64,000 bases of DNA. It comes from Flaviflagellibacter sp963786225 (GTDB lineage Bacteria; Pseudomonadota; Alphaproteobacteria; Rhizobiales; Methylopilaceae). The position numbers and the translations under genes were made by a program. The notes below the pieces were generated by a model that was not told where the DNA came from, did not search any database, and worked only from the letters and a program-made list of their open reading frames with translations. The stretch lies in contig CAWAYQ010000001.1 of the NCBI GenBank assembly GCA_963786225.1, forward strand, positions 186,001 through 250,000, read 5' to 3'. Position 1 is the stretch's first letter; each line of letters begins with the position of its first letter. Of the stretch, positions 25,201 through 33,147 are shown piece by piece.

Positions 25201-27627
25201 GAGATCGGCGGGCACCTCGACGGCCGCATGGCGCGCATCGGCCAGGGCCTCGACGCCCGCGTCGAGAGCTTCAACGACATGCTGGCGGGCCGCACGATCG
25301 AACTGTCGCGCACCCTCTCCGACGGCGGCCGCGACCTCACGGAGACGCTCGACGAGCGCGCGCAGAAATTCGCAGCCGACGTCGAGCACCGCGCCAATGC
25401 CGTGGTCGCGGCGCTGGAGCAGCGCGCCGACTACGTCAATACAGCGCTCGGCAACAAGGCCGCCGAAGTGGCCGAGACCCTCGACACCCGCATCGGACGC
25501 TTCGAGTCCGCGGTCGTGGATCGCCTGGACGCGGTGTCGTCGACGCTCGAAGAGCGCGGCAACAATTTGACCCAGCATCTCTCGGCCAGCGTGGAATCGG
25601 TTACCGACACGCTGATCGTCGCCGCTTCCGAAGTCGAAGGCACGCTGGAGAAGCTGACCAAGGAATCGATCGAGCAGCTGCGCGAGCGCACGATGAACCT
25701 CGCCGAGATCCTCGGCGAGCGCAGCTCCGAGCTGTCGCGCGTGCTCCACGAGGACGGCGGCAAGCTGCTGCAGACCATCGAGTCCAACCGCACCGACCTG
25801 ATCGGCGAAGTGAACAAGGCCGGCGACGCGCTGGTGCGCGCCATGGAAACCCAGGCCGGGCTCGCCTCGTCCGCCCTCCTCTCCTCGGTCGACCGCATCC
25901 GCACCGATGTCGCCGAATCCGTCACCGCGGTCGTCGAAACGATCTCCGGCGAAACGCTGCGCGCCTCGTCCGCCCTCGTCTCGTCGGTCGACCGCATGCG
26001 CACCGATGTCTCTGAATCCGTCTTCACGGTCGTCGAAACGATCTCCGGCGAAACGCAGCGCGCCTCGTCCTCCCTCCTCTCCTCGGTCGACCGCATCCGC
26101 ACCGATGTCGCCGAATCCGTCTCCGCGGTCGTCGAAACGATCTCCGGCGAAACGCTGCGCGCCTCATCCGACCTCCGCACCGCCGGCGAAGAGCTGCGCG
26201 GTTCGGTCGTGGGCTCGCTGTCCTCCATCGAGACGACCTCGGCCGCGATCCGCGACCTTGTCGGCCGCGCCGCGGAAGCCGTCGAGGAACTGGCGAATTC
26301 GACGGGCGAGAAGAACCTGGTTTTGGCCGACCAGATCGAGCAGCTCCGCAGTGTCGGCCGCGGCGTGCTGGTCGATCTCACGGGCCTGACCGAACGCTTC
26401 GACCAGCAGGGCCGCGCTCTGACCGACACCGTGAACGCGATCGGCTCGACCCAGCACGAACTGGAAGGCACACTGGAAAGCCGCCGCCGCGCGCTCGAAG
26501 TCCTGGCGCAGACGATCGACGGCCGCACCGGCGAACTCGACAATGTGCTGAGGGGCTTTGCCCACCTCATCAACGAGAACCTGGCCGGCGCCGAGGAACG
26601 CGCCCGCTCGGTCGGCGCCAGCCTGTCCGACGACGTGGCGACCGCGACGCGCTCGCTCCAGGAGCAGTTCAGCGCGCTCCGCGACGTCTCGAACGAGGAG
26701 CGCGAACGCACCGCCCGCGCTCTGCGCGCGACCTACGAGAGCGCCTTGGCCGAGATGACCGGCCTCTTGAAGAACGCCTCCGAAGGCCTCGGCGGCGTCG
26801 CCAAGGACATGCGCGGCATGACCGCCTCGATCCAGGCGGATCTCGAAGTGACCCGCGAGGAAGTGCGCCGCGGCATCACGCAGATGCCGAAGGAAACCGA
26901 GGAAGGCACCGCCGCCATCCGCCGCGTCGTCTCCGAGCAGATCAAGGCGCTCAACACCCTGACCGAGATCGCCTCGCGCACCGGCAACGACGTCGCCGAT
27001 CCGCGCCAAGCCGATCGTCAGGCGGAGTACGCCTACGAACCGCGTCGCCAGGAGCCGGTCCGCGAGCGTGCCGTCGAAGGCGCGCCCCAGCGCCGTGAAG
27101 CGCCGCGCTCCACGGGCCGCCGCCCCGAAGACGCAAGCCCCGCCTCCGACGGCGGCTGGCTGACGGGGCTTCTCGCCCGCGCTTCCGACAGCGAGCCGAT
27201 CCAGCAGACGCGCCGCCCCGCCCCGGCTCCGGCCGATCCGCGCCGCGAGCAGAGCGCCCACCGCGCCGTCCGCTCGACGCTCGGCTCGCTCGACAGCCTG
27301 GAACGCGACATCGACCGGCTGATCGACGACAAGACCATGATGGATGTCTGGGAACGCTACCGCCGCGGCGAGCGCAACGTCTTCACGCGCCGTCTGTACA
27401 CGGCCGACGGCGTGCAGACCTTCGACGAACTGCGCCAGCGCTACGGCCAGAGCCGCGAATTCCGCCAGACCACCGACCGCTACATCTCCGAGTTCGAGCG
27501 CCTGCTGGATGAAGTCTCGCGCAACGAGCGCGACCCGTCGGTGGCGCGGAGCTATCTGTCGTCGGAAACCGGCAAGGTCTACACGATGCTGGCCCACGCG
27601 GCCGGGCGGTTTGACGAACTGGTGTGA
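22300..27627 (+). CDS. Giant membrane-anchored coiled-coil protein, growth pole ring (GPR/RgsE)-like
   Basis: About 1,775 residues. The N-terminus (MATYPSTAQNPSDAALSAIE) is cytoplasmic. Two transmembrane helices lie at roughly residues 65-85 (PLVLATLGSAVWVGLSFIYA) and 105-125 (AMLGIIISAPVVFFFTLAAL). About 1,450 residues of apolipoprotein-like amphipathic repeats follow, full of TLxERGxxLxxTLxxxxxxI phrases, then a proline/arginine-rich linker and a conserved C-terminal domain (LDSLERDIDRLIDDKTMMDV and FDELRQRYGQSREFRQTTDR). This architecture matches the GPR protein of Agrobacterium and RgsE of Sinorhizobium, which form a ring at the growing pole. The start ATG 22300 is preferred over TTG 22225. 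It stands alone with its own promoter and terminator. Identification rests on architecture, not on an alignment. Confidence 0.78.
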   Translation: MATYPSTAQNPSDAALSAIESALNLDGPAGDEDLFAQEGARSGSTLTAHQRAANDDARSFSHVLHGLQRGSSRLPLVLATLGSAVWVGLSFIYARTLVTPEFGGLDIATPDGLGRLAMLGIIISAPVVFFFTLAALARRAQEMKLVASSMTQVAIRLAEPAKAGSTAVATLGEAVRREISAMDDSIDRVLTRAGELEASVRGEVVTLERTYRDNEERMRTLIDDLRLQRETLVQNASELSVTIADAHTGLSRELSVASDALTASITEAGSRVTRALGDKSIQITQAVGNAGDTLVQSVTMQSHGVIDRLNETSISFNRNLADTSDRLASELGARAVSIQDTLLTTSNDIARTFDDRSRAVADSFVVTSNRISDTLEERAQSIGLTLTTTTANLTATLAERGESVSRALLESSTIVTQTLSQRAQEIAHTLVTTGSSLTTTLTDRASEMTDAISDTGARIAETISSRGALVNETLERSGKIIATTFVERAETLTQTLMATSTDIAATITERVSDVNDTLKNTGESLVHDLSLRGSEMTIKLDETGTRITDVLSERGARLADRMESASLRIHDAIVGRGEALETGLDEIGTRVIESMDNRILATRDAFEHGSRGFEDMLTSSAASVERVLSTTSNSIAEAITERGDALTDRLSATADRMQDVIVIRGDELESRIMAATGSINDALVRGADTFHEKLADRVSESVMHVRDSLDGAATSLGDQLVGRGNEIAAQVAYVGAELAQSISQRSTKVNEELAETADALAHTLLHHGAIVTDAMSASIGELDILIRGRAQTIADKIGTDAVFLETSLAARVRELEDVLDVRGPAVVQAIETRTSALESSLITGTQSLDSTLGRHSETIDSTLGRHSEVLHSTIERHNEVLDSTLGRHTETMDSTLGRHAETMDSTLGRHAETMDSTLGRHAETMDSALGRHTETFDTLITRRADELDQSVAMRLEGFKENASERIEEIGGHLDGRMARIGQGLDARVESFNDMLAGRTIELSRTLSDGGRDLTETLDERAQKFAADVEHRANAVVAALEQRADYVNTALGNKAAEVAETLDTRIGRFESAVVDRLDAVSSTLEERGNNLTQHLSASVESVTDTLIVAASEVEGTLEKLTKESIEQLRERTMNLAEILGERSSELSRVLHEDGGKLLQTIESNRTDLIGEVNKAGDALVRAMETQAGLASSALLSSVDRIRTDVAESVTAVVETISGETLRASSALVSSVDRMRTDVSESVFTVVETISGETQRASSSLLSSVDRIRTDVAESVSAVVETISGETLRASSDLRTAGEELRGSVVGSLSSIETTSAAIRDLVGRAAEAVEELANSTGEKNLVLADQIEQLRSVGRGVLVDLTGLTERFDQQGRALTDTVNAIGSTQHELEGTLESRRRALEVLAQTIDGRTGELDNVLRGFAHLINENLAGAEERARSVGASLSDDVATATRSLQEQFSALRDVSNEERERTARALRATYESALAEMTGLLKNASEGLGGVAKDMRGMTASIQADLEVTREEVRRGITQMPKETEEGTAAIRRVVSEQIKALNTLTEIASRTGNDVADPRQADRQAEYAYEPRRQEPVRERAVEGAPQRREAPRSTGRRPEDASPASDGGWLTGLLARASDSEPIQQTRRPAPAPADPRREQSAHRAVRSTLGSLDSLERDIDRLIDDKTMMDVWERYRRGERNVFTRRLYTADGVQTFDELRQRYGQSREFRQTTDRYISEFERLLDEVSRNERDPSVARSYLSSETGKVYTMLAHAAGRFDELV
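24844..25107 (+). repeat. Eight tandem 33-bp (11-residue) repeats inside the giant gene
   Basis: Units of DSTLGRHAETM: copies 1-3 are diverged (SETI, SEVL, HSTIERHNEVL), copies 4-8 nearly identical, the last DSALGRHTETF. An 11-residue period is the hendecad period of apolipoprotein-like helices. Near-identity at the DNA level suggests recent expansion. Confidence 0.9.
25867..26163 (+). repeat. Three tandem 99-bp (33-residue) repeats inside the giant gene
   Basis: Each unit reads SSALLSSVDRIRTDVAESVT followed by AVVETISGETLRA with few changes. 33 residues equal three hendecads, so the same helical phase is kept. The unit would be prone to copy-number change. Confidence 0.9.
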
Positions 27628-27657
27628 TCGGGATCGACCCGACGCCGAAATAACAAA

Positions 27658-27682
27658 GGGGCGCTTCGAGCGCCCCTTTTTT
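27658..27682 (+). terminator. Intrinsic terminator of the giant gene
   Basis: Stem GGGGCGC / GCGCCCC with loop TTCGA, followed by six T, 30 bp after the stop codon. Confidence 0.9.
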
Positions 27683-27727
27683 ATCTCTCCCGGCCTGAAC
27701 TCGGGCGCCATTATTATACGGGTATTA

Positions 27728-27757
27728 TTGACAGGATAAATATTACCCTGGTATAAA
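27728..27757 (+). promoter_or_regulatory. Sigma-70-type promoter with an inverted repeat, upstream of DUF2239 gene
   Basis: TTGACA, 18-bp spacer, TATAAA: unusually close to consensus for this organism. The -35 box lies inside an imperfect inverted repeat GGGTATTATT...AATATTACCC (about 27720-27749), placed as an operator would be. Confidence 0.65.
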
Positions 27758-27786
27758 ACTGGCTCCTCAGCTATGGAGCCTGCCAC

Positions 27787-28425
27787 GTGATCGAACTTCT
27801 TTCCAAGCCATGCACTGCTTTCGAGGGCAGCGGGCTGTTGTCGTCCGGCCCGCTGATCGAGGTCGTATTGGCGGTCAAGAACGCGGTGGAAGACGGCGCG
27901 GCGAAACCTGTCCTCATTTTCGATGATGCGACGGGGCGCGTGATCGACTTCGATCTCCGGGGCACGAAGGCCGACGTCATCGCGAGACTTTCTCAGTCAT
28001 CGTCGGACCCCGGGCCCCGGCGCACGTCTTCCCCCGCTGCATCCGAGGAACCAGCGACCGAGCCCCGTGGTCGCGGGCGACCCAAGCTGGGAGTGATCGG
28101 ACGCGAAGTCACCTTGCTGCCGCGCCAATGGGAGTGGCTGGCCGCACAGCCGGGTGGCGCTTCGGTGGCGCTCCGAAAACTCGTGGACGACGCCAAGCGG
28201 ACCGGAGGCGCGATGCAGAAGATGCGCGCGGCGCAGGAGGTCGCCTATCACTTCATGACCGCGATGGCAGGTGATCTGCCCGGTTTCGAAGAGGCGACGC
28301 GCGCTCTGTTCGCGAACGATCGTCTCCGGTTTGAGCAACAAATGTCGGACTGGCCCGAGGACGTACGCACCTACGCAACACGGCTTGCCTTCGGCGGGCC
28401 GGCCGATGGCTCGCCGATTAAATAA
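27787..28425 (+). CDS. DUF2239 family protein
   Basis: 212-residue cytoplasmic protein. The hallmark segment RGRPKLGVIGREVTLLPRQW then EWLAAQPGGASVALRKLVDD is diagnostic for DUF2239. Before it is a short beta-rich N-terminal part (IFDDATGRVIDFDLRG) and a proline/serine linker; after it, a helical region with HFMTAMAGDLPGFEEATRAL. Function unknown; the arginine/lysine-rich core has been noted as resembling DNA-binding folds, but I cannot show that. Start GTG 27787, preceded by GGAG. The strong promoter upstream serves this gene. Confidence 0.82.
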   Translation: MIELLSKPCTAFEGSGLLSSGPLIEVVLAVKNAVEDGAAKPVLIFDDATGRVIDFDLRGTKADVIARLSQSSSDPGPRRTSSPAASEEPATEPRGRGRPKLGVIGREVTLLPRQWEWLAAQPGGASVALRKLVDDAKRTGGAMQKMRAAQEVAYHFMTAMAGDLPGFEEATRALFANDRLRFEQQMSDWPEDVRTYATRLAFGGPADGSPIK

Positions 28426-28558
28426 GCAAAGCATCGAAGCCACGACGGCGTTCGAACGCGCCCGCAATCTCGAACCGGCACAGGCATCAGGCCGCGCCTT
28501 CGTCCGCTCACGGTTGGAGACGCGATGCTTTGCATCGCTCCTCACCCGAAGCTTGGGA

Positions 28559-28969
28559 ATGGGGCGGGCGTGGCTTTACATACTCCGCTGTGCGGACGGC
28601 TGTTATTACACCGGCACCTCACGCGACGAACTTGAAAGCCGGATCTCCCAGTACAACGCCGGTTATTTTGGTGGCCACACGTCGGAGCGATTGCCCGTCT
28701 CGTCCCTGAATTTCCGGCGCAACACCGAAAGACGCGCGCCCACCGCACCCGATGGACGCGAACTCGCCTATCCGTATCAACGAAGCTCGGCGCATGCCGG
28801 GAATGCATGCCCAAGCGAGCAGTTCGCGGGAAAGCTTCTTACCAGCGCAATTTCGGCGCAATTTCGCCGGAAGCTCATCGAACTGGCGAACGGACGCCGG
28901 AGCTCATCCCAACTCAGGCACGGCGCCAGCGACATCAGGACACTCCAGAGCCCAAGGAGGATACCATGA
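28559..28969 (+). pseudogene. GIY-YIG nuclease domain (YhbQ/UPF0213-like), C-terminal half lost
   Basis: The first 45 residues are good GIY-YIG: AWLYILRCADGCYYTGTSRD, then LESRISQYNAGYFGGHTSER, giving the Y...YTG core and the downstream Arg of the fold. After LPV the sequence becomes low-complexity (RRNTERRAPTAPDGRELAYP) and never reaches the usual VDAIAAERQIKGWxRxKK tail with the catalytic Glu region. The frame stays open to 28969 and overlaps the EF-hand gene start. I read it as a truncated or recombined gene rather than an active nuclease. Confidence 0.6.
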
Positions 28970-29304
28970 ACCTCGGTGCACTGCCGCGCACGGCTATCCT
29001 AGCTATTGTCCTCGCCGCCGGAATGACAACCAGCGGCGCCGCTCAACGTGCCGACACGGAAGAGGAATCCTACGGCACGATGGAAGGGATGGGGGGAGAA
29101 AAGACGGAAATGCACGGTCACAGGGGGATGCGTCCTCACTTAATGGGGAAGATCATCTTTGCCATCGCCGACACGAACGGTGACGGCGCACTCTCCTTCG
29201 AGGAAGTGACGGCCATTCACAAACGGGTCTTCGATGCCGCGGACGCCAACAAAGACGGCAAACTTACACCTGAGGAAATTCAGGCGTTCATTCGGGGACG
29301 CTAA
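28966..29304 (+). CDS. Secreted EF-hand calcium-binding protein
   Basis: 112 residues with signal peptide MNLGALPRTAILAIVLAAGM and a cleavage site near GAAQ. Two canonical EF-hand loops follow: DTNGDGALSFEE and DANKDGKLTPEE, each with D at 1, D/N at 3, D at 5 and E at 12. A Met/His/Gly-rich linker (MEGMGGEKTEMHGHRGMRPH) precedes them and could bind metal, which is speculation. Strong ribosome site AAGGAGGATACC before ATG 28966. Likely a periplasmic calcium sensor or buffer. Confidence 0.85.
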   Translation: MNLGALPRTAILAIVLAAGMTTSGAAQRADTEEESYGTMEGMGGEKTEMHGHRGMRPHLMGKIIFAIADTNGDGALSFEEVTAIHKRVFDAADANKDGKLTPEEIQAFIRGR

Positions 29305-29383
29305 GAGCGGATCCCGAGATCGGCGTCGCTGACGCAGAGACGATCCTGCCCTTGGCGGCGGCGCGCTTGAATCGCTGTTCCGA

Positions 29384-29411
29384 CAAACAAAAGGGGCGCC
29401 GCAGGCGCCCC
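29384..29411 (-). terminator. Intrinsic terminator of the Mla-type operon
   Basis: On the minus strand, GGGGCGCC / GGCGCCCC with a three-base loop followed by TTTTGTTT, 25 bp after the lipoprotein stop. Confidence 0.85.
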
Positions 29412-29436
29412 TGAACGTCCCGATCGGTCCGAAGTC

Positions 29437-30027
29437 TCAAACCAGCCCGCTGGCCCAGCCGACGAGTTCGGTCAGCACCTGGCCGAGCGCCTGATCCAGA
29501 GCGCGCGACGCCTCGGCGCCGGTGACCGCGCCGGCGGCCACCTGGGCCTGGAAGACCCGGCCGGAAACGACCTTGCCGCCATTGCGGTTGGAAATGATCT
29601 TGGCCGCGATCTCGACGATCGCCGCGCCCGCGCCGACATTGACCTCGAAGGCGCGGATGTCGGTGATGAGCTGGTAGTCGCCGGAAATGCGGTCTTCGGC
29701 CCGGCCGACCGAGCCGATGCGGCCGGCGTTCTCGAAAGACTGGACGAGGCGTGTCTGGACAAGGCTCGGCAGCCGGTCCGACCATTGCGCCGCCGGCACA
29801 TACGAGACCTGGCCGCCCGAGCGGGCCACCATGCGGTTCGAATCGACGGTCTGGATGGCGGTAGGTTCGAACACGACGAGCGAGCCCTTGCCCGCCGTGT
29901 TGCGGCCGGAAAAGGATTGCGGCGCCGAGAGGTCGAAGGTGGCCATAGGTGCTTCACGCAGCGACATGCAGCCGCCAAGCGTGAGCGCCGCGACAGAAAT
30001 CGCCGCCAGCTGTGAAAGTCTCAGCAC
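29437..30027 (-). CDS. ABC-type transport auxiliary lipoprotein (PqiC-like)
   Basis: 196-residue outer-membrane-directed lipoprotein. Lipobox LTLGGC at residues 15-20 (mature Cys20). The rest is the DUF330/COG3218 domain seen in PqiC and in auxiliary components of MCE transporters: YVPAAQWSDRLPSLVQTRLV, then DRISGDYQLITDIRAFEVNV. Last gene of mlaE-mlaF-mlaD-lipoprotein, where it would connect the MCE protein to the outer membrane, in place of an MlaA or MlaC homologue, neither of which is visible nearby. Confidence 0.85.
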   Translation of the reverse strand: MLRLSQLAAISVAALTLGGCMSLREAPMATFDLSAPQSFSGRNTAGKGSLVVFEPTAIQTVDSNRMVARSGGQVSYVPAAQWSDRLPSLVQTRLVQSFENAGRIGSVGRAEDRISGDYQLITDIRAFEVNVGAGAAIVEIAAKIISNRNGGKVVSGRVFQAQVAAGAVTGAEASRALDQALGQVLTELVGWASGLV

Positions 30028-30085
30028 CCTTATTCTCCGCCCCGAACGCCGTGCGCCCTAACCCCAGGTCGCAACAGCCAGCCTC

Positions 30086-31099
30086 TCAGCGCGGACGACT
30101 ATACTCCGGAACGCCGCCTCCGCCAAACAGGAACCTCTGGGGATTCTGCTCAAGGTTGCGGACAACTCTGTCCACGCCGGACAGAGTTTCCCTGCCCGAC
30201 GCAATAAGTCCACTGAGATCACGCAGACCGCGACCAGTAAAATCCGACATGTCACTCGAAAGAGACGCTGTGCGCTTGTCGAGGTTCTCGGCGAGGATCC
30301 GGATCAACTCGGCCGTTTTCTTGACCTCGTCGAACACACCGGCATTCGTGCCGTCGCCCAGCAGGCCGTCGGCCTTCTTGAGCACGCTGTCGACGCGGAC
30401 CGAGGCCTCGTTGAGGCGGCCGATCATCTGGCGGGCATCGGCGACCAGCCCGTCGACGTTTTCGGTGTTGCGGGCAAGCGCGTCGGAGAAGGTCGCCGCG
30501 TTGTCGACGATGCGCCGGACCTTGTCCGGATCGATCTGGGCAAGGCCTTCCGAGAAGGTGCGGATGTTCGTCACCGAGTTCGTCAGCTTCGGTTTTGCCT
30601 CTTCCACGAACTGCTCGACGTTGAACATGATGCCGTCGGCGCGTGCCAGCATTTTGCGGGCGGCGTCCATCAGGTTCTGCATCTCGGACGGGATGGCGAC
30701 GAGGACCGGCGGGCCGCCGTCGGGTGCGGCCGCGAGTTGGGGCGCATCCGGCTTGCCGCCTTCGAGCATGACGGAAGCCACGCCCGTAAGGCCCGAATAT
30801 TCGAGCTTGGCCTTGGTGTCCTGGCGGACCGGCACCTGCGAATTGACCGCGATGGTGGCGTTCATCTTGCCGGGCTCCGTCGGCGAGAAGCCGAGATCGG
30901 TGACCTCGCCGACGCCGAGGCCGTTGAACAGCACGACCGAGCCGCGCGTCAGCCCCGACACCGAGTCGGAGAAGACGACGCGGTAGGTGGTACGGGCGCC
31001 TTCGAAGTTTCCGCCGAACCACCAGACGAAGGCGAACGCCCCCGCGGTGACCGCAAGCGTGAAGAGGCCGATGATGATGTGGTTTGCGCGGGTTTCCAT
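30086..31099 (-). CDS. mlaD: MCE-domain lipid-transport protein (MlaD-like)
   Basis: 337 residues: one N-terminal transmembrane anchor (NHIIIGLFTLAVTAGAFAFV), an MCE domain (YRVVFSDSVSGLTRGSVVLF then NGLGVGEVTDLGF) and a long C-terminal helical region with heptad-like phrases (IRTFSEGLAQIDPDKVRRIV). It is longer than the roughly 180-residue E. coli MlaD and closer to PqiB/Mce-type proteins that form a periplasmic tube. Known family role: hydrophobic lipid channel between membranes. Follows mlaF by seven bases. Confidence 0.88.
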   Translation of the reverse strand: METRANHIIIGLFTLAVTAGAFAFVWWFGGNFEGARTTYRVVFSDSVSGLTRGSVVLFNGLGVGEVTDLGFSPTEPGKMNATIAVNSQVPVRQDTKAKLEYSGLTGVASVMLEGGKPDAPQLAAAPDGGPPVLVAIPSEMQNLMDAARKMLARADGIMFNVEQFVEEAKPKLTNSVTNIRTFSEGLAQIDPDKVRRIVDNAATFSDALARNTENVDGLVADARQMIGRLNEASVRVDSVLKKADGLLGDGTNAGVFDEVKKTAELIRILAENLDKRTASLSSDMSDFTGRGLRDLSGLIASGRETLSGVDRVVRNLEQNPQRFLFGGGGVPEYSRPR

Positions 31100-31106
31100 C
31101 GCGTCC

Positions 31107-31919
31107 TCAGGTTCCTGCGGCAGCCCGCGCGCGCGGGCCCTGGAAATAGGCTTTCAGCCAAGGGTGATCGGCTTTGCGCATCTCGGAAATCGGACCTTCC
31201 TTGAGGACTTTCTTGTCCCCGAGCGCCGCGATCCGGTCGCAGGCCTGCGCCAGACTGTCGAGGTCATGCGTTACCATGAAAACGGTCAGTCCCAAAGTGC
31301 GCCTGAGCGTCATGATCAGCTCGTCGAAATCCTGCGCGCCGATCGGATCGAGGCCCGAAGTCGGCTCGTCGAGGAAGATCAGTTCCGGATCGAGCGCGAG
31401 CGAGCGCGCCAGCGCCGCACGCTTGATCATGCCGCCGGAGAGTTCCGACGGATAAAGATCGGCCGCGGCTGGTTTAAGGCCGACGAGATCGAGCTTCAGC
31501 ATCGCGATCTCGTCCATCAGGCGCGGCGAGAACTTGGAATGCTCGCGGAGCGGCACCTGGATGTTCTGCTTGACGGTCAGCGAGGAAAACAGCGCGCCGT
31601 GCTGGAACAGGACGCCCCAGCGCCGCTCCACGGCGAGGCCTTCCTGCAGGCTGGCTTCGTCGAGATTGACGCCGAACACCTCGACCGAGCCGCGCATCTT
31701 CGGCACGAGGCCGATGATCGCGCGCGTCAATACCGATTTGCCGGTACCCGAGGCGCCGACGACGCCGAGGATTTCGCCGCGCCAGACATCGAGGTTCAAC
31801 CCATCGATGATGATCTTGTCGCCGAAGCCGGCCTTCAGATCGCGCACGCGGATGATCGCGTCCCGGTGCGCGGGCGCTGCTCCCCTGTCGACGTAAACGC
31901 TGCCGGTATCCATGGTCAC
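31107..31919 (-). CDS. mlaF: Lipid-transport ABC ATPase (MlaF-like)
   Basis: 270-residue cytoplasmic ATPase. Walker A GASGTGKSVL, signature ELSGGMIKRAALARS, Walker B ELIFLDEPTSGLDP and switch MVTHDLDS. The LSGGM signature and HGALFSSLTVKQNIQVPL are typical of the MlaF branch. The start is either GTG 31919, which overlaps the mlaE stop (GTGA), or ATG 31913 two codons later. It energises lipid movement by MlaE/MlaD. Confidence 0.92.
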   Translation of the reverse strand: MTMDTGSVYVDRGAAPAHRDAIIRVRDLKAGFGDKIIIDGLNLDVWRGEILGVVGASGTGKSVLTRAIIGLVPKMRGSVEVFGVNLDEASLQEGLAVERRWGVLFQHGALFSSLTVKQNIQVPLREHSKFSPRLMDEIAMLKLDLVGLKPAAADLYPSELSGGMIKRAALARSLALDPELIFLDEPTSGLDPIGAQDFDELIMTLRRTLGLTVFMVTHDLDSLAQACDRIAALGDKKVLKEGPISEMRKADHPWLKAYFQGPRARAAAGT

Positions 31920-33067
31920 ATATTAATCGCGGAAAAGAAGATGGCGAACAGGCCGTCGAGAACGATGACCATGAAAATGGATTTGACCACCGAGGCCGTG
32001 GTGCGGATGCCGAGCGATTCCGCCGAGCCTTCCACCGCCATGCCTTCGATCGTCGCAATGAGGCCGATGACGAGCGCCATGAACGGCGCCTTGATCATGC
32101 CGACGACGAAGCTCTCGAAGGTCAGCATGTAATCGACGCGACCTATGAAGACGTCGATGGAGATGCCGCCATAGATGAGCGCGACGAGCGCCGCGCCGCA
32201 CAGGCAGGCCATGGTGGAGAGAAACGTCAGCAGCGTGAGGCCGACGATCAAGGCCAGCATGCGCGGCAGGATCAGGACTTCGATCTCGTCGAGCGCCATG
32301 ACGCGGATGGCGTCGATCTCCTCGCGCATTTTCATCGAGCCGATTTCGGCAGTGAAGGCCGAACCGGAGCGGCCGGCGATCATGATGGCGGCAAGCAGCA
32401 CGCCCATTTCCCGCACCGCGAGAATGGAGATCAGATCGGCGGCGAAGATCGTCGCGCCGAAATAGCGGAGCTGGAAGATCGACTGCTGGGCGATGATGCC
32501 GCCGACAAGGAACGCGATGAGGCAGACGATCGGAACGGCGCGCAGGCCCACGAGTTCGAGGTGATGCACGAAGCTCGTGTAACGGAAACTGCGGGGCCGC
32601 AGCAGAACGCGCCCCGCCGTGGCGACGACCGCGCCGAGGAAGCCCGCCCAGTCCGTGAGATCCTTGCCCGCCAATTCGATGCCGCGTCCGATATCGGCGA
32701 CGAGGCTGAGCACCGGGTTGAGGCGGCGGCGCGCGGGACCACTCGCTTCGCGCGGCTCGTCCTTGGAGATGGCGTCGATCAACGTGCGCTGTTCGGGGCG
32801 CCCGCCGTCGATCGTGGTGGTCCCGCCGCTCGTGCCGATATCGCGGCGCAGGCGGTCCAGGAGATGCGCGCCGACCGTGTCGACACGCGTGACCGCGCTG
32901 AGATCGAGCGTGACTTTGCGGCCCGCAAGCCCTTTGGCCGTGCTCTCGACCAAAGCTTCCAGATCGTTGGCGTGCCGCGCCGTCCATTCGCCGGACAGGC
33001 GCAGGCGATGCGCGCCGCCGGGCGCGGAATCGGGAATAGCCTGGTTGTCGGCGGTGAACGCGGCCAC
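31916..33067 (-). CDS. mlaE: MlaE-family permease with N-terminal STAS domain
   Basis: 383 residues. Residues 1-105 form a STAS-like domain (VTLDLSAVTRVDTVGAHLLD), the MlaB-type partner fused to the permease. Residues 130-380 are the MlaE permease: VGLRAVPIVCLIAFLVGGII, REMGVLLAAIMIAGRSGSAF, AEIGSMKMREEIDAIRVMAL and the final VVKSIFMVIVLDGLFAIFFS. The fusion explains why no separate mlaB gene is present. First gene of the leftward operon; the divergent epimerase gene starts 81 bp away. Confidence 0.92.
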   Translation of the reverse strand: MAAFTADNQAIPDSAPGGAHRLRLSGEWTARHANDLEALVESTAKGLAGRKVTLDLSAVTRVDTVGAHLLDRLRRDIGTSGGTTTIDGGRPEQRTLIDAISKDEPREASGPARRRLNPVLSLVADIGRGIELAGKDLTDWAGFLGAVVATAGRVLLRPRSFRYTSFVHHLELVGLRAVPIVCLIAFLVGGIIAQQSIFQLRYFGATIFAADLISILAVREMGVLLAAIMIAGRSGSAFTAEIGSMKMREEIDAIRVMALDEIEVLILPRMLALIVGLTLLTFLSTMACLCGAALVALIYGGISIDVFIGRVDYMLTFESFVVGMIKAPFMALVIGLIATIEGMAVEGSAESLGIRTTASVVKSIFMVIVLDGLFAIFFSAINM

Positions 33068-33147
33068 GAGCAGAATCCGAGTGGAACAGTGAAGCCCGAA
33101 CGTTGTACCTGAGAGGCAGCTTCAGGTGAAGCCAAGAGGAACAATGG

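Noticed and set aside
22360..25749. A very long open frame (over 1,100 codons) on the strand opposite the giant coiled-coil gene
   Set aside because: It mirrors the codon periodicity of the repetitive GC-rich gene; its translation is low-complexity Arg/Gly/Ala/Asp sequence without domains.
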